Source: Demequina silvatica (GTDB taxonomy: Bacteria; Actinomycetota; Actinomycetes; Actinomycetales; Demequinaceae). Taken from it: a stretch of 64,000 bases of DNA. This document shows positions 17,441-24,441 of this stretch, in pieces. Below the pieces are notes generated by a model. The model was not told the DNA's origin, ran no database searches, and saw only the letters and a program-made list of their open reading frames with translations. Numbering within the stretch: position 1 is the stretch's first letter; each line of letters begins with the position of its first letter. Position numbers and translations under genes: made by a program. The stretch covers positions 310,001 to 374,000 of the forward strand of contig NZ_BBMA01000002.1 in assembly GCF_000971215.1 (NCBI RefSeq), given 5' to 3'.

Positions 17441-18011
17441 CGGCTGCCTCCAATCCGTGTCGAAGCGCCAGCAGGGACCGCCGCAGGTGGCTCTTGACCG
17501 TTCCGAGCGGCATCTTGAGCTCCGCCGCGATCTGCTCGTGGGTGCGCCCCTCGAAGAACGCGAGCGCGACGATCGTCGAGCGCGGCGGCCCCAGGCTCTC
17601 GACCTCGGAGCGCACCACGATCCGCTCCGCTTCGCCCGCCCAGGGATCCGGCTCGACGGCCGCCGGGACGTCGCGCACCGCCTCGAGCCGCCGCCTCTCC
17701 CGCCCGCGCGCGGCGAGCGCGTCGGCGATGGTCCTGCGCGCGATGCCGACCACCCACGCACGGGCCGGCGCTCGTTCGGGGTCGTAGCCTGCACGGCCGC
17801 GCCACGCCGCGACATAGGTCTGCTGCGTGACGTCCTCCGCCTCGGCACGGTCGCCCAGCGCCCGCAGCGCGAGCGTGAAGACCAGCGACGAGGTCTCGCG
17901 GTACAGCCGTTCCAGCGAGCCGTCGACGCCCGCGGCGAAGGCGTGGTCGAGGCCGTCGGACGCGTCGCCGCGCTCCGTCGCCACCGCCACCATCGCCGTC
18001 CTCACGCTCAC
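17427..18011 (-). CDS. ECF-type RNA polymerase sigma factor
   Basis: This 194-aa sigma-70-family factor contains region 2 (LYRETSSLVFTLALRALGDR to ARAWVVGIARRTIAD, about residues 34-100) and region 4 with its HTH (THEQIAAELKMPLGTVKSHL, about 155-175). The GTG at 18011 overlaps the sortase stop as GTGA; ATG at 17993 is a second possibility. Partner anti-sigma follows directly. Regulation is expected by membrane sequestration. Position downstream of a sortase and a DUF4397 surface protein suggests it monitors cell-envelope or surface-protein state. Confidence 0.93.
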   Translation of the reverse strand: MSVRTAMVAVATERGDASDGLDHAFAAGVDGSLERLYRETSSLVFTLALRALGDRAEAEDVTQQTYVAAWRGRAGYDPERAPARAWVVGIARRTIADALAARGRERRRLEAVRDVPAAVEPDPWAGEAERIVVRSEVESLGPPRSTIVALAFFEGRTHEQIAAELKMPLGTVKSHLRRSLLALRHGLEAADAAL

Positions 18012-18706
18012 CGTGCAGTGCCCTCCGGGTAGGCCCAGACGAGGACATTGTCCTCGTAATGTCGCACGTCGGCATCCCACCGTCCACCGCACGTGACCAG
18101 CACCAGCGCGCCGTCCGGGCCCGCGAACGCGGCCGCGAGGTCCACCTCGCGCTTGTCCGTCTGCTCGATCGCCGCGACCCGGTAGACCACCACGCGCCCC
18201 GTGTCGAGGCGCACCCGGACCGCGTCGCCCGGGCGCGCCTCGCGAAGGCGGGCGAAGGGCCCGAGGCCCACCACCGCATCGTCCACATGCGCGGCGATCA
18301 CCGCGTTCCGGCCCGCGCGCGGGCCGCCGCCCGGGTTGCCCGCGGCGCGGAACCAGCCCGCGACCTCGGCGCTCGCGGGCAGCTCCATCGCGCCGCCCGC
18401 GTCGATCCCGACGCCCTGAACCGTCATGTCGATGCCGAGCCGGGGTATGCGCAGCCGCTCGGGGTGCGGCGCGGGGGCGAGCGCGGCGGCGTCGGCGGAC
18501 CGGACCGGGATGGTCCCGAGGGCCGGGGAGCGTGGAGGGGCGCCCGGCTCGGCGCCCGCCGAGGCCGGGGTCGGCGCCGCCGCCTCAAGCACCACGTCCG
18601 ACGGGGACCGGTGCAGCGCGGGCTCGACCTGGGCGCCCGCCGGCGTGCACGCGGCGATCGCCGCCGCGATCAGGACGGTAGCGACGGCGCATCGGATGCT
18701 GAGCAT
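18008..18706 (-). CDS. Class F-like sortase
   Basis: This 232-aa exported transpeptidase has an N-terminal hydrophobic signal ending AAIAAC (a possible lipobox) and a Pro/Ala-rich spacer. The sortase barrel starts near residue 83 (ERLRIPRLGIDMTVQGVGI). The catalytic triad is visible: His in VIAAHVDD (about residue 140), Cys in LVTCGG (about residue 207) and Arg in WDADVRHYEDN (about residue 215). The HVDD and VTCGG context resembles small class E/F sortases of actinobacteria. Possible substrate: the DUF4397 protein encoded just upstream, though it lacks an obvious LPXTG and ends in a helix plus RR. Confidence 0.88.
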   Translation of the reverse strand: MLSIRCAVATVLIAAAIAACTPAGAQVEPALHRSPSDVVLEAAAPTPASAGAEPGAPPRSPALGTIPVRSADAAALAPAPHPERLRIPRLGIDMTVQGVGIDAGGAMELPASAEVAGWFRAAGNPGGGPRAGRNAVIAAHVDDAVVGLGPFARLREARPGDAVRVRLDTGRVVVYRVAAIEQTDKREVDLAAAFAGPDGALVLVTCGGRWDADVRHYEDNVLVWAYPEGTAR

Positions 18707-18731
18707 CGGATCCTCCTCAGGCGTGAAGGTC

Positions 18732-18769
18732 GGGGCGGGGCGCGACGAGGGGGTGTCGCGCCCCGCCCC
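18732..18769 (-). terminator. Strong hairpin between DUF4397 and sortase genes
   Basis: A perfect 15-bp inverted repeat (GGGGCGGGGCGCGAC at 18732-18746 and its complement at 18755-18769) surrounds an 8-nt loop. No T-run follows on the minus strand. It probably attenuates transcription or stabilises the 3' end of the DUF4397 mRNA, giving more surface protein than sortase or sigma factor. Confidence 0.75.
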
Positions 18770-18780
18770 GGGAGGGGACG

Positions 18781-19593
18781 TCAGCGGCGCGCGAGCACCG
18801 CGCGCGTCGCGAGGCCGGCGCCGGCGAGCGCGACCACGGCGATCACGATCGCCGCGGCGGGCACGCCCGGATCGTCAGCCGCGAGGCCCTGGGTGCCGGC
18901 AGCGACCGCGCCCGGCATGTCGGAGTGGGTCGCTACGGTCTGAGCGGCGACGGCCAGCGTGCCGTCCTCGGCGGAGCCCCACGCGTACACGATCGTGTTG
19001 ACGGCCTCCTCGATCGCGACGTCCGTCGGGCCGAGCACCGGGTCCTCCTCGCCGGCCACCGACACCGCGGCGGAGTAGGTGTTGACGGGAAGGTCCGCCA
19101 TGACCTCGTCAGGGTTCGCGAGGCTCTCGAACACCACGTCGCCGTCCGCCCACACGTCCACGGCTGGCGCGGCCGCCACGTGGCGGACCGTGAGGCGCCC
19201 CTCGCCCGAGGCGGTCGCCGAGATGTCGTTGGTGAACAGCGTCGCCGTCGCGTCGCCGCCCTCATCGAGGTGCGCCACCGCGGTGTAGCTCATGCCCTCC
19301 TCGAGCGGCAGGTCGATCGGGCCGAGCACCGGCTCCGAGTCGTCTGCAGCATCGGATGCCGTGATCGCCACGGAGTACGTGCCTGGGGCGAGCGACAGCG
19401 GGCCGGCCAGGTCGCCGGGCGCGAAGTCGTCGAGGGTGAGCTCGCCGTCGACGTAGACGTCGACGGTGAGATCCGGGACGCCGTGGAGGACCGAGAGGTC
19501 CGCCATCCCGTCGTCCACCGCGAGCGCGGGGGCCGCGGTGCCCGCCGCGAGCAGCGTGCCGGCGGCGATGCCGGCGAGGATCGAGGTGCGCAT
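18781..19593 (-). CDS. Secreted DUF4397 domain protein
   Basis: This 270-aa protein has a clear signal peptide (MRTSILAGIAAGTLLAAGTA, cleavage after PALA). Two DUF4397 repeats follow, each with the VRHVAAAPAVDVWADG-type strand pattern (about residues 30-125 and 130-215). The protein closes with a C-terminal hydrophobic helix and an RR end that anchors it in the membrane. Function of DUF4397 is unknown; beta-sandwich surface proteins are the usual assignment. It is the first gene of the minus-strand operon with the sortase, ECF sigma and anti-sigma genes. Confidence 0.9.
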   Translation of the reverse strand: MRTSILAGIAAGTLLAAGTAAPALAVDDGMADLSVLHGVPDLTVDVYVDGELTLDDFAPGDLAGPLSLAPGTYSVAITASDAADDSEPVLGPIDLPLEEGMSYTAVAHLDEGGDATATLFTNDISATASGEGRLTVRHVAAAPAVDVWADGDVVFESLANPDEVMADLPVNTYSAAVSVAGEEDPVLGPTDVAIEEAVNTIVYAWGSAEDGTLAVAAQTVATHSDMPGAVAAGTQGLAADDPGVPAAAIVIAVVALAGAGLATRAVLARR

Positions 19594-19726
19594 GTCCTGC
19601 TCCTTCCGTCGAGGCCGCCGCCGGGGTGCGGCGTGCCGTCACCCCGTACTTCCGGCCGAGGGGCCGCCACGGATGCACGGTCGCCGAGATTTCGCTCATG
19701 GCGAACATCATGTTCGGCGCCCCCAC

Positions 19727-19825
19727 GGTTCGCTGCGCACGGTCCCGGCGGCGACACGCGGCTTGCGAGGGGACGATGCGCGGGTCGCCCCCGCGTGTCG
19801 GGCGTCAGACCGTGCTGAGCGAACC
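19727..19825. repeat. 99-bp REP-like nested hairpin, copy 2
   Basis: Outer 18-nt arms lie at 19727-19744 and 19808-19825, with the same inner arms as copy 1 and GGACGATGCG in the loop (19771-19780). It is 96/99 identical to 16595-16693. It lies between the start of the DUF4397 gene and the 3' end of the fusion gene at 19844. The rest of the 250-bp gap (19594-19726) holds no recognised feature. Confidence 0.9.
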
Positions 19826-19843
19826 TGGGTGGCGGGCGGCGGG

Positions 19844-21028
19844 TCAGGGCTCGAGCACGCCGCGGGCGATCACGTCACCGCTCGGCGACTGGTCGCCGTC
19901 CCACGGCTCGCGGCTGATCTCGACCACGGTGCCGTCCCCGACGCTGAGCCCCGGAGGCAGCGCCACCTCGTAGTGGCCCGAGGTCACCTGGCCCAGCGAG
20001 ACGGCCTCGCCGCCCTCGGGCGTCACCCACAGCTCGAGGTTCGCGTCCGGGTACTCCGAGTAGGGCCCGTCGACCACGATCGCCTGGGAGCCATCGTCCG
20101 TCTCCACCAGCCGCGCGGTGCCGGCGTCGGTGCCGCCCGAACGCGGGTCCTCCAGCGTCGCCTGGGCGATCGCGGCGGCCTCGGGCTCGGTCAGCAGCTG
20201 CGACAGCGCCACGGCGACGCCCGCGAACACGCTCGCGGCCACCACGGCCGCCGCCATGACGAGGGTGCGCCGCCGCTGCGCGCGGCGCGCGTCGCCGCGC
20301 GCCTCCTCGCGCCAGTCGGCCTCGGGCTCGGGCGGTCCGGCGTCGACGGCCCGCCGCACCTCGTCCCACAGCCCGGCGCGCGGCTCCACCACGGGACCCG
20401 TCGCGGGGAGCCGCGTGACGGAGCCCACCAGGTCGTTGAGGGACCGCCACGCGGCGCGGCACTCGGCGCACCCGGAGATGTGCTGCTGGCCGCCGTCGGC
20501 GATCCGGATCCCCAGGGCGCGCGACGCGAGACCTTCGATCGGCGCGTGCCCCTCGCCGGGGGCGCGTCCGTGCCACAGCGCGAGCAGGGCGTCCCGCAGC
20601 CGCACCTCCAGCTCCTCCTCGGAGACTCCCGTAGCGAGCGCGAGCTCGTAGCGCGGCACGCCGTGGATCAGGGCGCGCTCGAGCGCGTCGCGGTCCTCCC
20701 CGGGGAGGCGGTCGAGCGACGCGCGCACCAGGATGCGGTCGGCCTCCGCGATCACGGCACGGTCATCGGTGACGCCCTCGGCCGTGACCGGCGCGTCGTC
20801 GAGCGCGACGAGCTTGGCGCGCACGCGGCGCTCGAGGTCGCCCGTGATGCGGTCGGCGGCGTCGCGCAGCAGGTCCTGCGGGTCGAGAGATCCTCCGGCC
20901 GCGGCGGACGCGAAGACGCGGCGCACCACGTCCTCGGCCTCCTCGACCGAGCCGAGCGCCCGGAGCGCGAGCGTGTGGACCAGCGCACCGGACTCCCGGT
21001 ACGCCTCCTCCACGTTCGGCTCGACCAT
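19844..21028 (-). CDS. Fusion of a degenerate ECF sigma factor with an RskA-like anti-sigma factor
   Basis: Residues 7-45 of this 394-aa protein (EEAYRESGALVHTLALRALG then SVEEAEDVV) align closely with region 2 of the ECF sigma at 17427. Residues 90-155 align with its region 4, ending in DALLALWHG where the sigma factor has SLLALRHG. Regions 2.3-2.4 have lost the aromatic DNA-melting residues. The remainder is an anti-sigma factor: zinc motif HISGCAEC (His183, Cys187, Cys190), a membrane helix (about 255-276) and an extracytoplasmic RskA domain (285-394) like that at 16712. A GGGAGG ribosome site precedes the ATG. It may act as a decoy or self-inhibited regulator rather than a working sigma factor. 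Confidence 0.82.
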   Translation of the reverse strand: MVEPNVEEAYRESGALVHTLALRALGSVEEAEDVVRRVFASAAAGGSLDPQDLLRDAADRITGDLERRVRAKLVALDDAPVTAEGVTDDRAVIAEADRILVRASLDRLPGEDRDALERALIHGVPRYELALATGVSEEELEVRLRDALLALWHGRAPGEGHAPIEGLASRALGIRIADGGQQHISGCAECRAAWRSLNDLVGSVTRLPATGPVVEPRAGLWDEVRRAVDAGPPEPEADWREEARGDARRAQRRRTLVMAAAVVAASVFAGVAVALSQLLTEPEAAAIAQATLEDPRSGGTDAGTARLVETDDGSQAIVVDGPYSEYPDANLELWVTPEGGEAVSLGQVTSGHYEVALPPGLSVGDGTVVEISREPWDGDQSPSGDVIARGVLEP

Positions 21029-21094
21029 GACCCTCCCTGTTCACGCGAAGTGTGCCACGCCCGCACCGGGACCCGGCACCCCCTGGGGGTATGA

Positions 21095-21127
21095 GCGAGG
21101 GCGCCGCACCCGCTGCGACGCCCTCGC
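21095..21127 (-). terminator. Terminator after the cellobiose phosphorylase gene
   Basis: GCGAGGGCG (21095-21103) and CGCCCTCGC (21119-21127) form a 9-bp stem 18 nt beyond the phosphorylase stop on the minus strand. It separates that gene from the fusion gene 116 bp downstream. Confidence 0.7.
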
Positions 21128-21144
21128 GACCCGAGAAGGAACTG

Positions 21145-23568
21145 CTAGACCGTGGCGACCACCTCGACCACGGAGCCCGGCGCCGCGTACGGCACCAGCG
21201 AGCCCTCGATGGCCTCGCCGTCGACCACCAGGGACGCGCCCTTGCCGCCGGAGTTGGCGACCTTGATGACGTAGGTCGCGCCGCGGACCACACGGCGGAC
21301 GGTGAACTCTGACACCTCGGCGCCGATGCACGGGTCGACCACCAGGCCGTCGTAGTCCGGACGCACGCCCAGCAGGTGCTGGGACACGGTGACGAAGTTC
21401 CACGACGCGGTGCCGGTCAGCCACGAGTTCTTGGCCTCGCCGTGACGGACCGCGTCCTTGCCGGCGATCATCTGCGCGTAGACGTAGGGCTCGAGGCGGT
21501 GGACCTCGGAGATCTCCTCGCGGTACGCGGGGGTGATGCGCTTGTAGTGGTCCCACGCCTGCTCGGAGCGGCCCACCACGGTCTCCGCGATGATCACCCA
21601 CGGGTTGTTGTGGCAGAAGATGCCCGCGTTCTCCTTGTAGCCCGGCGGGTAGGACGTGACCTCGCCCAGCTCGACGTGGTACTCGGTGTAGGCGGGGTTG
21701 AGCAGGACGATGCCGTGGTCGGTTCCCAGCCGCTCCTCCACCGCGTCGAGCGCCTTCTCCGCGAGGCCCTCCTCGACGCCGATGCCGCCCATGATGCAGA
21801 AGCCCTGCGGCTCGATCCAGATCTGGCCCTCGGGGTTCTCGGCCGAGCCCACCTTGTTGCCGAAGTAGTCGTAGGCGCGCAGGAACCACTCGCCGTCCCA
21901 GCCGTGCTCGATGACGGCGGCCCTCATCTCCTCGACGGCCTTCTCCGCCCGCTCGGCCTCCGCATCGTCCCCGCGTCGGCGCGCGAGCGCCGCGTAGTCC
22001 GGGCCGATCGCCGCGAACATGCCCGCGATGAAGATCGACTCGGCGACGCCGCCGGTGCGGTTGCCGGTGGTCTGGAAGGACTCGCCGGGCTCGGTGGAGA
22101 AGCAGTTGAGGTTGAGGCAGTCGTTCCAGTCGGCGCGGCCGATGAGCGGCAGGCCGTGCGGACCGACGTTGTTGAGCGGGTGGTCGAACGAGCGCTTGAG
22201 GTGCTCCATGAGGGAGGCGGCCTTGGACTCGTCGTTGTCGAACGGCACCATCTCGTCGAGGATCGCGAAGTCGCCGGTCTCCTTGATGTAGGCGGCGACG
22301 CCGAGGATCAGCCACAGCGGGTCGTCGTTGAAGCCGGAGCCCAGCGTGTGGTTGCCGCGCTTGGTGAGCGGCTGGTACTGGTGGTACGCGCTGCCGTCCT
22401 CGAACTGGGTCGACGCGATGTCGATGATGCGCTCACGGGCGCGCTCGGGCACCAGGTGCACGAAGCCGAGGAGGTCCTGCGACGAGTCGCGGAAGCCCAT
22501 GCCGCGGCCCATGCCGGTCTCGAAGAACGAGGCCGAGCGCGACATGTTGTAGGTCACCATGCACTGGTACTGGTTCCAGATGTTGACCATCCGGTCGAGC
22601 TTCTCGTGGCCCGACTCGACCGTGTACGAGCCCAGCAGGCCGTCCCAGTACTCGTTGAGCTTCGCGAACTCCGCGAGCGTCTGCTCGTCGGTCGCGAACC
22701 TCGCGAGCAGCTCGCGCGCGCCGTCCTTGCGGATGACGCCGGGCGCCTCCCACTTGTCATCGCGCGGGTTCTCGAGGTAGCCGAGCACGAACGTGAAGGC
22801 CTTCGACTCGCCGGGCTCGAGGGTGACCTCGAGCTGGTGCGACGCGATCGGGTACCAGCCCGACGCGACGCTGTTCTGAGCCTTGCCCGCGTGCGCGACG
22901 GCGGCCTCGTCGAAGCCGTTGCCGAACCCGAGGAACGTGTCGCGGTCGGTGTCGAAGCCCGCGATCTCCGCGTTCACGCCGTAGACCGCGTAGTGGTCGC
23001 GACGCTCGCGGTACTCGGTCTTGTGATAGATCGCACCGTCGACCACCTCGACCTCGCCGATCGAGAGGTTGCGCTGGTAGTTGGTCTGGTCGTCCTCCGC
23101 GTTCCACAGGTTGAACTCAAGGAAGCTGAACAGCGAGAAGCTCTTAGGGGCGTCGCTCGTGTTGGTCAGCGCGACGCGGTGGATCTCCGCGTTGACGTCC
23201 ACGGGCACGAAGAGCAGCACCGAGGCCTCGAGGCCGTTGCGGCTGCCAGTGATGCGCGTGTAGCCCATGCCGTGGCGCGTCTCGAAGCTGTCGAGCTCCG
23301 TCTTGTACGGGCGGAAGCCGGGGCTCCACACGTCGCCGCCGTCGTTGATCGAGAAGTAGCGGCCGCCGTCGTCCACCGGCACGTTGTTGTATCGGTAGCG
23401 CGTGAGGCGGCGCAGCTTCGCGTCGCGGTAGAAGCTGTACCCGCCGCCCGTGTGCGACACGAGCCCGAAGAAGTCCTGGGCGCCCAGGTAGTTGATCCAC
23501 GGGTAGGGGGTGTGCGGCGTCGTGATGACGTACTCGCGGGCCTCGTCGTCGAAGTGGCCGAACTGCAT
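21145..23568 (-). CDS. Cellobiose phosphorylase (GH94)
   Basis: This 807-aa GH94 enzyme cleaves cellobiose with phosphate to glucose 1-phosphate and glucose, saving one ATP per disaccharide. The N-terminus ([20 protein letters not shown] type) and overall length match Cellulomonas cellobiose phosphorylases. The catalytic acid is the first Asp of [10 protein letters not shown] (about residue 480), and phosphate-site segments such as GFRDSSQDL are intact. It is cytoplasmic, with no signal peptide. It acts naturally with the ABC importer at 2329-5653 on the same sugar. Palindromes upstream suggest LacI-type control. An AAAGG ribosome site lies 9 nt before the ATG. Confidence 0.96.
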   Translation of the reverse strand: MQFGHFDDEAREYVITTPHTPYPWINYLGAQDFFGLVSHTGGGYSFYRDAKLRRLTRYRYNNVPVDDGGRYFSINDGGDVWSPGFRPYKTELDSFETRHGMGYTRITGSRNGLEASVLLFVPVDVNAEIHRVALTNTSDAPKSFSLFSFLEFNLWNAEDDQTNYQRNLSIGEVEVVDGAIYHKTEYRERRDHYAVYGVNAEIAGFDTDRDTFLGFGNGFDEAAVAHAGKAQNSVASGWYPIASHQLEVTLEPGESKAFTFVLGYLENPRDDKWEAPGVIRKDGARELLARFATDEQTLAEFAKLNEYWDGLLGSYTVESGHEKLDRMVNIWNQYQCMVTYNMSRSASFFETGMGRGMGFRDSSQDLLGFVHLVPERARERIIDIASTQFEDGSAYHQYQPLTKRGNHTLGSGFNDDPLWLILGVAAYIKETGDFAILDEMVPFDNDESKAASLMEHLKRSFDHPLNNVGPHGLPLIGRADWNDCLNLNCFSTEPGESFQTTGNRTGGVAESIFIAGMFAAIGPDYAALARRRGDDAEAERAEKAVEEMRAAVIEHGWDGEWFLRAYDYFGNKVGSAENPEGQIWIEPQGFCIMGGIGVEEGLAEKALDAVEERLGTDHGIVLLNPAYTEYHVELGEVTSYPPGYKENAGIFCHNNPWVIIAETVVGRSEQAWDHYKRITPAYREEISEVHRLEPYVYAQMIAGKDAVRHGEAKNSWLTGTASWNFVTVSQHLLGVRPDYDGLVVDPCIGAEVSEFTVRRVVRGATYVIKVANSGGKGASLVVDGEAIEGSLVPYAAPGSVVEVVATV

Positions 23569-23643
23569 GGGCGGTGCCTTTCGTGTCGGGGCGCGCGCAT
23601 CCGTGCGGCGCCTCCGGCTGAGTGTCGGGATCCACCTTATCGA

Positions 23644-23654
23644 AACGATTCGTT
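23644..23654. promoter_or_regulatory. Short palindrome in the cellobiose phosphorylase promoter region
   Basis: AACGATTCGTT is an 11-bp palindrome with a central unpaired base, about 76 bp upstream of the phosphorylase ATG. Its AACG/CGTT ends resemble those of the operator at 5728-5745, so the same LacI protein could bind both. Confidence 0.45.
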
Positions 23655-23662
23655 AAATGCGA

Positions 23663-23674
23663 GAGAGCGCTCTC
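23663..23674. promoter_or_regulatory. CebR-like operator upstream of cellobiose phosphorylase
   Basis: GAGAGCGCTCTC is a perfect 12-bp palindrome. It resembles the AGCGCT core of CebR sites (published consensus TGGGAGCGCTCCCA), the cello-oligosaccharide-responsive LacI repressors of actinobacteria. Location about 95 bp before the start codon suits repression of the phosphorylase gene. Confidence 0.65.
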
Positions 23675-23717
23675 ACGAGTTCGCGCGGCCGGGCGGGGAG
23701 GCCCGCCACACGGCCGG

Positions 23718-23755
23718 GGGACGATGCGCGCACCGGGTGACCGGCGCATCGTCCC
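23718..23755. repeat. Inverted pair of GGACGATGCG words
   Basis: GGGACGATGCGC (23718-23729) and its exact complement (23744-23755) form a 12-bp stem with a 14-nt loop. The pair lies in the 313-bp gap between the divergent phosphorylase and nfeD genes, so it is not an ordinary terminator. The same gap holds the two palindromic operator candidates; nothing else is recognised in it. Confidence 0.85.
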
Positions 23756-23881
23756 TTCGCGCGGGGCCGGTGGGCCGCGGGCGCGGCGTGCCACGTGAGG
23801 ACCAGGCGCGACGCTAGGGTTCGGGCAGGCCCGGCCGCGCGGGGGCGCTGGCGCACCGGCCGCATTCGAGAGGCGAGCGAC

Positions 23882-24412
23882 ATGGGATTCGAGACCGCGA
23901 CCGTCGGCTACATGCTGCTGGGGCTCGGAGGGCTCGCCCTGATCCTCGCGCTGGTCTCCGCCATCGTCGGCGACCTCTTCGACGTCGCGCTCGACGTGCT
24001 GCCCGACGGCGCGCTGAGCTCGACCACCATCGCGGCCACCGTCGCGGGCTTCGGGTTCGCGGGCGCCGCCGCGGCGTTCGGGATCGACGACGCCGGGTTG
24101 GGCACCGTCATCGCCATCGGCCTCGCGGGCGCGATCGCCGGCTGGCTGCTGGCCTTCGGCGCCCATCGGGTGTTCCGCGGCCAGGAGCAGGAGGACGGCG
24201 CGACGGACCTCGGCACCGTCGTCGGCCGCGTCGTCACCGTCATCGAGGCACCCGCGACGCCGGGCGGCCTGGGGACCGCGCTGGTCCCGTTCCTCGGGCA
24301 GAACCGCCGCATGGGCTTCCGCAGCGACGAGCAGCTGGCGGTCGGTGACGACGTGGTCATCGACGCGGTGCTCTCGACCCACCAGATCAAGGTCTCCCGC
24401 CACTCCGGCTAG
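23882..24412 (+). CDS. NfeD-family membrane protein
   Basis: This 176-aa protein has three or four N-terminal membrane helices (about residues 8-35, 55-75 and 80-100). A small C-terminal OB-fold domain follows (about 110-172, with VGRVVTVIEAP and VGDDVVIDAV). This is the short NfeD type that partners flotillins in membrane microdomains. A GAGAGG ribosome site precedes the ATG at 23882, and flotillin follows 29 nt downstream. Confidence 0.88.
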   Translation: MGFETATVGYMLLGLGGLALILALVSAIVGDLFDVALDVLPDGALSSTTIAATVAGFGFAGAAAAFGIDDAGLGTVIAIGLAGAIAGWLLAFGAHRVFRGQEQEDGATDLGTVVGRVVTVIEAPATPGGLGTALVPFLGQNRRMGFRSDEQLAVGDDVVIDAVLSTHQIKVSRHSG

Positions 24413-24441
24413 GGAGCCGTCACTCACCAAGGGGGCAGTAC

